Of a stretch of DNA of 64,000 bases, positions 25,141 to 33,452 are shown piece after piece. A model generated the notes under the pieces. That model worked only from the letters and a program-made list of their open reading frames with translations, searched no databases and was not told the DNA's origin. Origin of the DNA: Thermincola carboxydiphila (GTDB lineage: Bacteria; Bacillota; Thermincolia; Thermincolales; UBA2595); assembly GCA_016841325.1 (NCBI GenBank), contig JAENZJ010000004.1, positions 62,001 to 126,000 on the forward strand, in the 5' to 3' direction. The translations under genes were made by a program, and so were the position numbers. Numbering within the stretch: position 1 is the first letter of the stretch; each line of letters starts with the position of its first letter.

Positions 25141-26325
25141 TTATAATATAACCAACTCATCCGGAGAATCTGTTACCTTTTCAACTCCCTTTTCCGTGAG
25201 TATAAATGTGTTTTCAATGCCCACAAGCCCTTCCCCGGGGAATACAAATTTTGGTTCCAGGGCAAAAACCATCCCCGGTTCCAGCTTAATGTCAACACCC
25301 TTTGCCAGTACCGGAAATTCATCCAGTTCCAGGCCGACTCCGTGGCCGATAAACTTCACCCGGTCTGAGCCGCTGCCCATAAAATGGTCCCCCAGTCCGG
25401 CTTTATCTGCTATTTTAAGGGCCATTTCATAAAGGTCGCTGCCATTGACACCGGGTTCGGTACGCCGGATAACCGCCTCCTGTATTTCCAGGGAGGTGTT
25501 AAAGGCCCTGATCAGCTTATCAGAGAGGTAATCAATGGTATAAATGCGTGACCGGTCTGTAATGTAACCGCCCCAAAGCCCGACATAGTCAACCAGGATG
25601 GGTTCACCGGTCTCGATTGTCTTAAAACTGCACCCCTGGGGAAATATCGGGTGAAGTCCCTGCCCCCCGGCCGGTCCGTCAAAAGAGGAAGGTACCGCAG
25701 CCGCCCATCCTGACATCAGTTGCCCGAAAAACACCGTATTCCCAAAGGCACGCATGCTCATATAACCAATATGTCCGGCCTTTCGGGCCCGCTCCTCAAT
25801 TTTGGCGGCAAGTTCAACCTCTGTTATCCCGGCCCTGATTATCCCCGGTATCTCGTGATATACCTCGGTCATCTTGCGTCCGGAAACCCGCAGGTGTTCC
25901 ATTTCATATTTTGATTTGACCTGCCTTACCTGTTTGACCAGGCCCGAGATATCCACCAGCTTTGTACCGGAAAACATTTTGGCATAAAAGAGGTAAGTAC
26001 CTGCAGGAAGTACGTCCATTTCCAGGCCCATGACAGCCGGAGCCCCGCCACCCGATGTTATCAGTTCAGGAAGTTTTTTAACACTGGCCAGGGGAAATAC
26101 GTTTTCCAGCGCCGATTCATCCCTGGCCCTGGCAAAGCTCTTCTTAACCCACAACACCGGGACACCGGAAGCAGGTATATACAGATAACCGTTCTGCGCC
26201 GTCCCCGAAAAATAGAACAAATCAACAGGCTGCACGATCAATGCACCATCGACTCCATGCTCTCCCAGTAATGACTGAAACCGGCCTATCCGTAAGTCAA
26301 TTTCCCTTTTGGGTGTCAGAGACAT
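25141..26325 (-). CDS. M24 family metallopeptidase (Xaa-Pro aminopeptidase-like)
   Basis: A 394-residue protein with a creatinase-like N-terminal domain and a pita-bread catalytic domain. The five metal ligands can be traced: the aspartates in VDYVGL and TDRSRIY, the histidine in IGHGVGLELDE, and the glutamates in LEPKFVF and GIENTF. Such enzymes cleave N-terminal residues before proline or hydrolyse related amides. Start at 26325 follows GGGGGGTAG. It stands alone between a terminator and a gene remnant. Confidence 0.9.
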   Translation of the reverse strand: MSLTPKREIDLRIGRFQSLLGEHGVDGALIVQPVDLFYFSGTAQNGYLYIPASGVPVLWVKKSFARARDESALENVFPLASVKKLPELITSGGGAPAVMGLEMDVLPAGTYLFYAKMFSGTKLVDISGLVKQVRQVKSKYEMEHLRVSGRKMTEVYHEIPGIIRAGITEVELAAKIEERARKAGHIGYMSMRAFGNTVFFGQLMSGWAAAVPSSFDGPAGGQGLHPIFPQGCSFKTIETGEPILVDYVGLWGGYITDRSRIYTIDYLSDKLIRAFNTSLEIQEAVIRRTEPGVNGSDLYEMALKIADKAGLGDHFMGSGSDRVKFIGHGVGLELDEFPVLAKGVDIKLEPGMVFALEPKFVFPGEGLVGIENTFILTEKGVEKVTDSPDELVIL

Positions 26326-26473
26326 TTTTGCTACCCCCCAGTTGAAATTTAATATGAACAGAAATTTTATTCCAATACTTGTTCCAGATATAATTATATA
26401 CTGTTAATGAAAGTTTTTCATGTAACTTGAGTCAAACTGTAAAAATTAATCCCTAAAGGGTAGGATACAGATT

Positions 26474-26644
26474 TTAACAGTACAAAAAAATATATGGTCT
26501 TCCAGCCAGGGCAGCCACATTCTCACCTGCCGCGGCCTCATCAACAAGCACTTTGACAGGGCCCGGGCCACCCTTGTCAACAACCTTTTTGGTCAGCAAC
26601 ACCGGTTCAGGACACGAAAGTCCCCTTGCATCAACCACCTGCAT
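26474..26644 (-). pseudogene. remnant of yedF (selenium-linked TusA-like protein)
   Basis: A 56-residue frame beginning MQVVDARGLSCPEPVLLTKK, the unmistakable start of YedF/TusA proteins with the active cysteine. It continues to a partial ENVAALA segment and then stops early; YedF is about 200 residues. It overlaps the end of the yedE remnant by 14 bases, the normal arrangement of an intact yedE-yedF operon. I read both as decayed. Confidence 0.75.
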
Positions 26645-26900
26645 GACCCTTCCTCCTCTCTGCAGCCACAGTTCTGAAAGAAACTGCTACACTGAACACC
26701 AGAAGTATTACGAGGCCTCCGGCAACAGCCAGCGCGCCTCCTGGGAAACTCCCGCAGGACTTGCTGCCAGTAACCAGGATAATCACCACAAAACCTGCTA
26801 TCAGGTTAAAGTTACGGAACAGGATCAGGTCCCTGATGCCCCCGGCCATGCAGAACCGTGACCTCTGGGACAGTGTTCCGATTACCAGTCCTGAGATCAT
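26631..26900 (-). pseudogene. remnant of yedE (selenium-linked YeeE/YedE transporter)
   Basis: An 89-residue frame containing SQRSRFCMAGGIRDLILFRN, the conserved cysteine motif of YedE, followed by parts of two membrane helices joined by what looks like an internal deletion. Full YedE is about 350-400 residues; everything before this motif is missing. No ribosome site is evident. Together with the truncated yedF this marks the loss of a selenium-metabolism transporter pair. Confidence 0.75.
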
Positions 26901-26993
26901 TTGATTTTTTAATTTCTATATACGGTTATTAACTTCCTTTATGCATCAATTCAACTTTTTTATCATTGTCCGGAGTGTCATAAAATACCTTTA

Positions 26994-27056
26994 TTTCATA
27001 CCCTTATTTCTGCATTTCATACCCTGAATCCGGTATTTCATACCCCTTAAACCGCA
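26994..27056. repeat. three imperfect 21-bp tandem repeats
   Basis: Units starting at 26994, 27015 and 27036 each begin TTTCATACCC; a fourth partial copy starts at 27057 (TTTCAGACC). The rest of each unit is more variable. The array is in the 357-bp gap 26901-27257, which otherwise holds a hairpin at 27149-27177 and no gene that I can support. Confidence 0.7.
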
Positions 27057-27148
27057 TTTCAGACCATACTGCTGGGAAAGAAACAGTGGTTCCTTAATAA
27101 TATTGATAAAGAGCTTCTTTTAAAAAGCTCACCCATACTCCCAGCTCG

Positions 27149-27177
27149 AATACCTGCCGCCTGCACCGGCAGGTATT
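27149..27177. other. strong hairpin in the leader of the glucan phosphorylase gene
   Basis: AATACCTGCCG and CGGCAGGTATT are perfectly complementary around seven bases. No T-run follows on the plus strand, so it is not a standard terminator for that strand; it could shape the mRNA leader of the gene starting at 27258. Confidence 0.6.
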
Positions 27178-27257
27178 CCACATTCCGGGGTAAAAATGCA
27201 TAATTTCTCCCCTGCCATAAAAGACTAAGTCCCAGAATACTCTTATTTTGAGGGGAG

Positions 27258-29009
27258 GTGTTCTGGCATTCCTTTACAATTGACAGGTTTGCCGGAAAAA
27301 TATTGAGGACAGATAACCCATCAGGTTCACCCCGGATTGCATATTTTTGTATGGAATACGGATTAAGCAGTGACCTGCCCATTTACGCCGGAGGCCTCGG
27401 TGTCCTTGCCGGAGATTACCTCAAGGCAGCCAAAGACCTGAATGCCCCGGTAACAGGCATAGGAATCCTGTGGAACCAGGATTATACGGAACAGTTTATC
27501 GGACAGGACGGGTATCCTTATGATATGTATCCCAATTATGACTTTTCATCAGTCGAAGACACCGGTGTAACGGTAACCCTGCGTGTCAGGGGAGCCGATG
27601 TAACCTGTAAGGTGCATAAAGTCGAAAAATACGGAAATGCCACCATATATCTCCTTGATACCAATTTCCCCGGCAGCCCGCACGGCTGGATGACCAACCG
27701 CCTTTATGGGGGAGTTGAACAGGACCGTGTTGCTGCCGAAATGATCCTTGGCATAGGCGGGGTAAGAGCGCTCCGGGCCCTGGGAATCGATGTTGACATT
27801 TATCACTTTAATGAAGGACATGCGGTATTTGCCGGTGTCGAACTGATCAGGGAAAAAATGCAAAAAGATAACATGTCTTTCCATGAAGCCTGGAAATCAA
27901 CCCAAAAAGAAGTGGTCTTCACAACCCATACACCTGTTGAGGCCGGCAATGAGATTTGGGGCCATGACCTGCTGCAGCATATGGAGGCTTATAACGGGCT
28001 GACTTATGAACAGATGCGTGAGATTGGTGATGACCCGTTCAATATGACAATAGCTGCACTTAGGATGGCTGATATGGCGAATGCCGTTTCCAAGCTTCAC
28101 GGTCAGACAGCAAGAAATATGTGGGGTAATGTTTTTGAGACCGCCCCCATTATCTCCATCACTAATGGAATCCATGTAAATACCTGGCAGGATGAGCGCG
28201 TCCGCAAGGCCTTTGAAAAAGGTGAAGACCTCCGGGAACCACACATGCAGTGCAAAAAAGAACTTAGTGAATTTGTCAGACAGCATACGGGAACTACCCT
28301 GAACCCCGATGCCCTGGTGATCGGTTTTGCCCGGAGGGTGGCTCCCTATAAAAGAAGTGAATTGATTTTCCGGAATACGGATGTCATTGACCCACTGCTC
28401 AGGGAAGGAAAAATTCAGCTTGTCTTCTCAGGCAAAGCACATCCCAGGGATTCAATGGGCAAAGATATTATCCGGAGGCTGGTGGAAATGGACCGGAAAT
28501 ACCGTGATTCCGTTGTCTTCCTGGAAAACTACAACATGGAAATAGCACGTCTTATGGTCAGGGGGTGTGATGTCTGGCTGAATAACCCCAGGAGACCCCT
28601 GGAAGCCAGCGGTACTTCGGGAATGAAGGCCGCCGTAAACGGGGTGCTTAACCTGAGTGTGGTTGACGGCTGGGTTGCCGAGGGACTGCAACACGGTATC
28701 AGCGGCTGGCTCCTGTGTTCCATATGCGGAAATGAAGTCCAGGCAGAAAATCAGGATGAATATGATTTACAGAGGCTCTACGAAGTACTGATGTCTGAAG
28801 TTGTGCCTACTTATTACAACGATAAAACCAGATGGCATAATATGATGCGGGCCAGTATTGACATGGCCCACTACCAGTTTTCCTCACACCGTATGCTGAG
28901 GGAATATTATGATGTGATGTACCAGAAGACAGCCCTGAATCAGGGCAAAGATGTCAGGCCGCAACATTTTATGAGGTCAGTGCCGGAATACGCGGAACAG
29001 CCACATTAA
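27258..29009 (+). CDS. glgP: alpha-glucan phosphorylase (glycogen/starch phosphorylase family)
   Basis: About 583 residues of the short alpha-glucan phosphorylase type (GT35). Recognisable segments are IAYFCMEYGL and IYAGGLGVLAGD near the N-terminus, HFNEGHAVFAGVE, TTHTPVEAGNE, and the pyridoxal-phosphate region FSGKAHPRD followed by NNPRRPLEASGTSGMKAAVNG. It releases glucose 1-phosphate from alpha-glucans. The start is uncertain: the GTG at 27258 overlaps its own ribosome site (GGGGAGG), and a TTG near 27303 is an alternative, because the conserved part starts only about 35 residues in. It is monocistronic. Confidence 0.9.
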   Translation: MFWHSFTIDRFAGKILRTDNPSGSPRIAYFCMEYGLSSDLPIYAGGLGVLAGDYLKAAKDLNAPVTGIGILWNQDYTEQFIGQDGYPYDMYPNYDFSSVEDTGVTVTLRVRGADVTCKVHKVEKYGNATIYLLDTNFPGSPHGWMTNRLYGGVEQDRVAAEMILGIGGVRALRALGIDVDIYHFNEGHAVFAGVELIREKMQKDNMSFHEAWKSTQKEVVFTTHTPVEAGNEIWGHDLLQHMEAYNGLTYEQMREIGDDPFNMTIAALRMADMANAVSKLHGQTARNMWGNVFETAPIISITNGIHVNTWQDERVRKAFEKGEDLREPHMQCKKELSEFVRQHTGTTLNPDALVIGFARRVAPYKRSELIFRNTDVIDPLLREGKIQLVFSGKAHPRDSMGKDIIRRLVEMDRKYRDSVVFLENYNMEIARLMVRGCDVWLNNPRRPLEASGTSGMKAAVNGVLNLSVVDGWVAEGLQHGISGWLLCSICGNEVQAENQDEYDLQRLYEVLMSEVVPTYYNDKTRWHNMMRASIDMAHYQFSSHRMLREYYDVMYQKTALNQGKDVRPQHFMRSVPEYAEQPH

Positions 29010-29036
29010 TATCAATAAATACCGGTGAAAAGAAGA

Positions 29037-29068
29037 AAACCGTTTCAGGTCACCACCTGAAGCGGTTT
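29037..29068. terminator. bidirectional terminator hairpin
   Basis: AAACCGTTTCAGGT pairs with ACCTGAAGCGGTTT (one mismatch) around CACC between the convergent phosphorylase and flavoprotein genes. A-rich and T-rich flanks fit termination both ways. Confidence 0.75.
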
Positions 29069-29092
29069 ATTTATACTCCGGTACAAATCATG

Positions 29093-29764
29093 CTATTTTA
29101 CCACCAGGTCCTGTCCCAGTCTGAAGGCCCGCTCCAATACCTCCCGGTTCCTGGCCATGGCCTTTTCGGCATATGCATCGGTATCAGGAACCCTGTATTT
29201 CTCAGCCACCTTAATCCATTCCTCTTTGGGAAATACAATAGCGCCTTTGGGGTTAATGCCAACAGCAATAATTTCTTCCATAAAGCCCCCGTTATTCAGG
29301 GAACCCAGCATCCTCCGGAAAAGCTTCAGGGCATCTTCAGCACACTCAGGAGTGGGGGCCCCTGCGGTAAGGACAGTGACTATATTGCGCTTCCTGGTTT
29401 CAAGCCTGGTAATCGACTTAATACCGCCTCCCGGCACATACGTAATCCTGCTGATAACCCCCATTAGACGGTCAAGAAGTATTTTCAGCTGCCCGGTCAT
29501 GTAATTTCCGTAAATGGGTGTCCCCACAACCAGGGCATCAGCCTGCTCAATCCTGCGGACAATATCCATCAGTTCGTCTTCCTGACGGCAGATTCCTTCC
29601 TGCCGGCATTCCAGGCAGCCCTGACATGAATTAATATTCAGGTCATCAACAAAGACCTTTTCCGTCTCTGCTCCCCTGGTCCGGGCCCCTTCCAGAATCT
29701 TTTCCATGATAATATCGGTATTACCCTCGACCCGGAAACTCCCGTTTATCGCATAAACTTTCAT
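29093..29764 (-). CDS. NADPH-dependent FMN reductase/flavodoxin-like iron-sulfur flavoprotein
   Basis: A 223-residue flavodoxin-fold protein with the FMN phosphate loop GSFRVEGNTD near residue 8 and the segment VVGTPIYGNYMTGQLK typical of the family. A cysteine cluster CQGCLECRQEGIC (near residues 49-61) matches the iron-sulfur flavoprotein subgroup, which carries an extra 4Fe-4S cluster. These act as redox carriers or quinone/nitro reductases in anaerobes. The ATG at 29764 has GAGAGGAGA upstream. Confidence 0.85.
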   Translation of the reverse strand: MKVYAINGSFRVEGNTDIIMEKILEGARTRGAETEKVFVDDLNINSCQGCLECRQEGICRQEDELMDIVRRIEQADALVVGTPIYGNYMTGQLKILLDRLMGVISRITYVPGGGIKSITRLETRKRNIVTVLTAGAPTPECAEDALKLFRRMLGSLNNGGFMEEIIAVGINPKGAIVFPKEEWIKVAEKYRVPDTDAYAEKAMARNREVLERAFRLGQDLVVK

Positions 29765-30000
29765 ACTTATCTCCTCTCTTCCCGGCTATCTGTATAATTA
29801 GAATTAATCCTGTTATATACTTCTATTCGCGAAAAAATGCACAACCTCCTTCATTAATCTCCGCTCATTTTTCAAGGTATTTTAACCTGCTCTGCCAAGT
29901 ATTTGCCGCCCAAAAAACATTTTACATATATGCCTGATTGTGATAAAATTATTTTAAATAAATCACGGATTATTACTGAATATTAACCGGTAGATATTTT

Positions 30001-30148
30001 GTAGTATGGCAGTCCTGCGGAACCGTTCAAAAGTGACCGGTTGCAGGAAATATCCTTATTAGTTTGGAGGATACAATTTAAAACTACGGCAGGATGGCAG
30101 GATGGGGTAATGTGTATGTTTAAACACTCCTTTCCGGAGTGTTTTTTG
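30001..30148 (+). ncRNA. structured leader with terminator, unknown class (attenuator candidate)
   Basis: An outer stem GTAGT (30001-30005)/ACTAC (30083-30087) encloses two hairpins: TCCTGC..AACCG with CGGTT..GCAGGA (30013-30048), and TATCCT/AGGATA (30051-30073). After it comes GGCAGGATGGCAGGATGGGG, then a rho-independent terminator ACACTCC/GGAGTGT plus six T (30124-30147), 40 bases before the first livK gene. The two extra GCAGGA copies could replace the 3' arm of the first hairpin, giving a switch. It has no T-box sequence and I do not recognise a riboswitch class. Upstream, 29765-30000 holds no gene I can see. Confidence 0.5.
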
Positions 30149-30187
30149 TTCTTTTAAATAAATTTTTCATGAAAGGAAGTGCAAGTC

Positions 30188-31360
30188 TTGTTTAGAAGGA
30201 ACAGGAAAATCTTTTCACTGCTGGCCGGCCTGCTCGTAATGGGGCTGCTGCTGTCAGGATGCGGCGGGTCAGCAACAACATCCGCTGAGAGCAAGGAACC
30301 TTATAAGGTCGGAGCCATTTTTGACGTCTCCGGAAAAGCCTCTTCACTGGGAATACCGGAGCGTGACACCGCCCAGATGGTGGTTGACGAAATAAATGCA
30401 AATGGCGGCATCAACGATCATCCCATTGAACTTATCATCAAAGACAGTAAAAGTAATGAGACAGAGGCTGCCCTGGCCGCCAAGAGCCTTATCCAGGAAG
30501 GTGTAGCCGCAATCATTGGCTCCAGCAGCAGCGGTACCACAATGGCCATGGTAGAGATAGTGCAAAATGCGGAGATTCCCCTGATCTCCTGTGCTGCCAG
30601 TGTCCGGATCACCGAACCGGTGGCAGAACGGAAGTGGGTCTTTAAAGTTGCCCAGAGTGACAGTATTGTAGCAGAGAAAATTACCGAATACCTTAAGGCT
30701 AATGGGATGAACAAGGTTGCCCTGGCATCGGTAAATGATGCCTATGGTGACAGCGGCCGGGCCGAATTTGAAAAGGCGGCTGCAGCTGCCGGGATTACCA
30801 TAGTTGCCAAAGAAAAATTCGAAGCAGCTGACACCATAATGACTTCCCAGCTGACCAACATTAAGAGTCAGAACCCGGATGCCGTTATCGCATGGGCCAT
30901 CCCGCCCGCTGCCTCAAGTTTCACCGCCAATTACAGGCAGATGGGTATTGATGCTCCCCTGATCCACAGCTCAGGGGTCGGCAACCAGACATACCTTGAC
31001 CTGGCCGGTGAGGCTGCTGAGGGGACTGTGTTTCCGGTAGGCCGCCTGCTTGTTGCCGAACAGCTTTCGGACTCTGACCCGCAGAAGACCGTAACAACAG
31101 AATATGCTAAAAAATACGAAGAAAAATTCGGCCCTAGAAGTACATTTGGCGGCCATGCCTGGGATGCAGTGAAAATTGTGGCCCAGGCCCTGGAAAAAGT
31201 TGGCCCTGACCCCGCAAAAATAAGGGATGAGATTGAAAAAACCAGTTTCACAGGAGTAACAGCCGTGTTTAATTTTACGCCTGAGGACCACAGCGGCCTG
31301 ACCAAAGACTGCCTGGTCATGGTAAAAGTCAGTGACGGAAAATGGGAGCTGGTCAAATAA
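30188..31360 (+). CDS. livK: branched-chain amino acid-type ABC substrate-binding lipoprotein (copy 1)
   Basis: About 390 residues from the TTG at 30188 (ribosome site AAAGGAAG 10 bases upstream). A lipoprotein signal with lipobox LLSGC is followed by a periplasmic-binding type I fold of the LivJ/LivK family (YKVGAIFDVSGKASSLG, MASVNDAYGDSGR-type hinge, FGGHAWDAVKI). It is the first of three paralogues here, all beginning with the same lobe pattern and ending with the VFNFTPEDHSGL motif. It would deliver Leu/Ile/Val or a related amino acid to the LivHMGF importer. Its leader differs from those of the other two copies. Confidence 0.92.
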   Translation: MFRRNRKIFSLLAGLLVMGLLLSGCGGSATTSAESKEPYKVGAIFDVSGKASSLGIPERDTAQMVVDEINANGGINDHPIELIIKDSKSNETEAALAAKSLIQEGVAAIIGSSSSGTTMAMVEIVQNAEIPLISCAASVRITEPVAERKWVFKVAQSDSIVAEKITEYLKANGMNKVALASVNDAYGDSGRAEFEKAAAAAGITIVAKEKFEAADTIMTSQLTNIKSQNPDAVIAWAIPPAASSFTANYRQMGIDAPLIHSSGVGNQTYLDLAGEAAEGTVFPVGRLLVAEQLSDSDPQKTVTTEYAKKYEEKFGPRSTFGGHAWDAVKIVAQALEKVGPDPAKIRDEIEKTSFTGVTAVFNFTPEDHSGLTKDCLVMVKVSDGKWELVK

Positions 31361-31411
31361 TTTACAACTTTTATGCTTAGCTAAAAAGTTTTGCGATTAA
31401 CTAAAAAAGTG

Positions 31412-31440
31412 TTTACAGGGACAGAAGTTTGTGCTATTAT
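31412..31440 (+). promoter_or_regulatory. promoter of the first T-box transcript
   Basis: TTTACA (31412-31417), 17-bp spacer, TATTAT (31435-31440). Transcription from here would start about 50 bases before the T-box element at 31497. Confidence 0.6.
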
Positions 31441-31496
31441 CTTTTTAACATTTATCAAGAATGTAATTGATTGTCAACAAACTTAGACACTCACCC

Positions 31497-31862
31497 TAAA
31501 AGTGATGATGGAGACAAGTAGGTTTTCCCGGTTTGTCCAGGGAGGAAGGGCCGTAGACTGCAAGCCTTTCCCTTCACCGGTCAGCTGAAATTCCCTCCTG
31601 AACTGCAGGCTGAAGGGACCCCATGATTTCCCAGAAATTGTCGGGTACTCCTGGTAGGCCGTGCCGGCGCTCCACCGTTAACAGGCAGAGGGTATCAGAT
31701 TCAGGCAGTAGTCAGAAGTCAGGAGTTGAGAGTTGGCGACTGGCAGCCGGCTTGACAGATGAATCTCGTACCTGCAATTAGAGTGGGCTGTTATGCAGCC
31801 AATCCGGGTGGTACCGCGTGAAGTATAAACTTCTCGTCCCTGTAAGGACGGGAAGTTTTTTG
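31497..31862 (+). ncRNA. T-box leader in front of the second livK copy
   Basis: The element has the stem I 5' motif (AGTGATGATGGAGACAAGTA at 31501), the T-box sequence GGGTGGTACCGCG (31806-31818) that pairs with an uncharged tRNA acceptor end, and a terminator (AACTTC-CGTCC/GGACG-GAAGTT plus T-run, 31828-31862). A low charge of the cognate tRNA would allow readthrough into the binding-protein gene. The specifier codon is not certain; CTG (Leu, 31603-31605) after GAA is the candidate that is conserved in both T-boxes. The region between stem I and the antiterminator contains repeats of GTCAGAAGTCAGGAGT type. Confidence 0.9.
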
Positions 31863-31990
31863 TTTATGTATGGTGTGTTACGGGTAAGGATGGTTGGCCC
31901 AATGAGGCATATGGCAGGACGGAAATCCCGTCACCTGGGAGAACAGGTGCTTAACCATAAAAACAAAAAACTTTCAAGGAGTGTGAAACG

Positions 31991-33178
31991 GTGGAACGGT
32001 TGATTAAAAAACGCGCTATCCTGGTAATTGCCCTGATTTTGGGCCTTATCGCAGCAGGCTGCGGAGGTGCACAGGAAGATACCGAAAAGAGCAGTTCTGC
32101 AGAACCAAAAGAACCTTACAAAATTGGGGCAATTTTTGACATCTCAGGTCCTGGTTCTTCCCTGGGAGTTCCCGAACGGGACACAGTAAACATGATTGTT
32201 GACAAGATCAATGAAGACGGCGGCATTGACGGCCACCCTATTGAATTGATCATGCTGGACAACAAGAGTAATGAAACAGAAGCTGCCCTGGCGGCCAAGA
32301 GCCTCATCCAGAAGGATGTCCTGGCAATAATCGGCTGCAGCACCAGCGGTACTACCCTGGCAATGCTTGAAGGTATCCAGCAGGCAGAGATTCCCCTGGT
32401 TTCAGCCGCTGCCAGTATCCGCATCGTTGAACCTGTCAATGAACGTAAATGGGTCTTTAAAACCGCCCAGAGTGACAGCCTGGTCGCCGATAAGGTGGCC
32501 GCATACCTGAAATCCCAGGGCCTGACCAAAATTGCCTTTGCCAGCATGAATAACGCCTTTGGCGACAGCGGAAAGGTAGAGTTTGAGAAAGCAGCCGCCA
32601 GGGAAGGCATAGAAATTGTGGCTACGGAGAAATTTGAGCAAAATGATACCATTATGACCTCCCAGCTTACAAATATCAAAAAGGCCAACCCACAGGCAGT
32701 TCTGGCGTGGGCAATACCGCCTTCAGCTTCCAGCTTCACTACCAATTATAAGCAGATGGGACTGACAATGCCCCTCATCCACAGCCACGGAATCGGCAAT
32801 AAGACATTTATTGAACTCGCCGGCGATGCAGCTGACGGTGTGGTTTTCCCGGCCGGAAAACTCCTGGTGGCCGAAGGCCTGCCGAATGATGACCCGCAAA
32901 AACAGGTCCTTGTGGAATATGCCACTGAATTTGAAGCAAAATACGGGCCGAGGAACACCTTTGGCGGCCATGCCTGGGATGCTCTGCAGATAGTCCTCAG
33001 CGCCGTGGAAAAAGCCGGCCCCGACCGGGCCAAAATCAGGGATGAAATAGAGAGAACAACAAATTTTGTAGGTATTTCAGGTGTCTTTAATATGTCGCCT
33101 GAGGACCACAACGGTCTTGGGCTCGACAGTATGGTAATGGTTAAAATCTCAGGAGACCAATGGGAACCGGTTGATTAA
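31991..33178 (+). CDS. livK: branched-chain amino acid-type ABC substrate-binding lipoprotein (copy 2)
   Basis: A 395-residue paralogue of the gene at 30188. GTG start with AAGGAG nine bases upstream; lipobox IAAGC (about residue 23). The mature part has the LivK fold with YKIGAIFDISGPGSSLG, the NAFGDSGK hinge region and VFNMSPEDHNGL near the end. It is expressed behind a T-box and is the copy directly upstream of livHMGF, so it is the best candidate for the main binding protein of that importer. A large RNA hairpin follows it (33260-33385). Confidence 0.92.
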   Translation: MERLIKKRAILVIALILGLIAAGCGGAQEDTEKSSSAEPKEPYKIGAIFDISGPGSSLGVPERDTVNMIVDKINEDGGIDGHPIELIMLDNKSNETEAALAAKSLIQKDVLAIIGCSTSGTTLAMLEGIQQAEIPLVSAAASIRIVEPVNERKWVFKTAQSDSLVADKVAAYLKSQGLTKIAFASMNNAFGDSGKVEFEKAAAREGIEIVATEKFEQNDTIMTSQLTNIKKANPQAVLAWAIPPSASSFTTNYKQMGLTMPLIHSHGIGNKTFIELAGDAADGVVFPAGKLLVAEGLPNDDPQKQVLVEYATEFEAKYGPRNTFGGHAWDALQIVLSAVEKAGPDRAKIRDEIERTTNFVGISGVFNMSPEDHNGLGLDSMVMVKISGDQWEPVD

Positions 33179-33259
33179 CCTGTAACTGTGCAGGTTCCCG
33201 GAAGTGACCGGGATGAAATATGGTGAGCTATTGTACCGATTTTCCGCACTGACGCCGGG

Positions 33260-33385
33260 GAAATCTAACCTTGTTCCTGGCGAAGTCCGGGAACACCGCC
33301 AATTCGGCTTCCTGGCTAAGTGGCGACGCGGGCCGTCCGTGGCCCGCGTCCCGTACTTCGCTTAGCGGAACTGCGGTAAGATTTC
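33260..33385 (+). other. large nested RNA structure between livK and livH
   Basis: An outer stem GAAATCTAACC (33260-33270)/GGTAAGATTTC (33375-33385) with one A-A mismatch encloses a hairpin TGTTCC/GGAACA (33272-33295) and a long hairpin GCTAAG...GACGCGGGCC/GGCCCGCGTC...CTTAGC (33315-33366) with a 6-base loop. No T-run follows. It could stabilise the highly expressed livK message against that of livHMGF, or be a mobile intergenic repeat. Confidence 0.65.
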
Positions 33386-33452
33386 TCACGGTGTCCAGTG
33401 CATAGACGAAATTCTATTACCGAGAGACTTATTACATCTAAGGGAGGATGAC

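Noticed and set aside
31691-31697. ATC (Ile) in GAGGGTATC as the T-box specifier codon
   Set aside because: By comparison with the usual order of T-box elements this stretch lies after stem I (next to the CCGTTA block), where no specifier is expected; the GAA-CTG position is more likely.
31818-32003. 61-residue frame between the T-box terminator and livK copy 2
   Set aside because: It starts inside the terminator hairpin of the T-box and has no ribosome site or protein-like composition.
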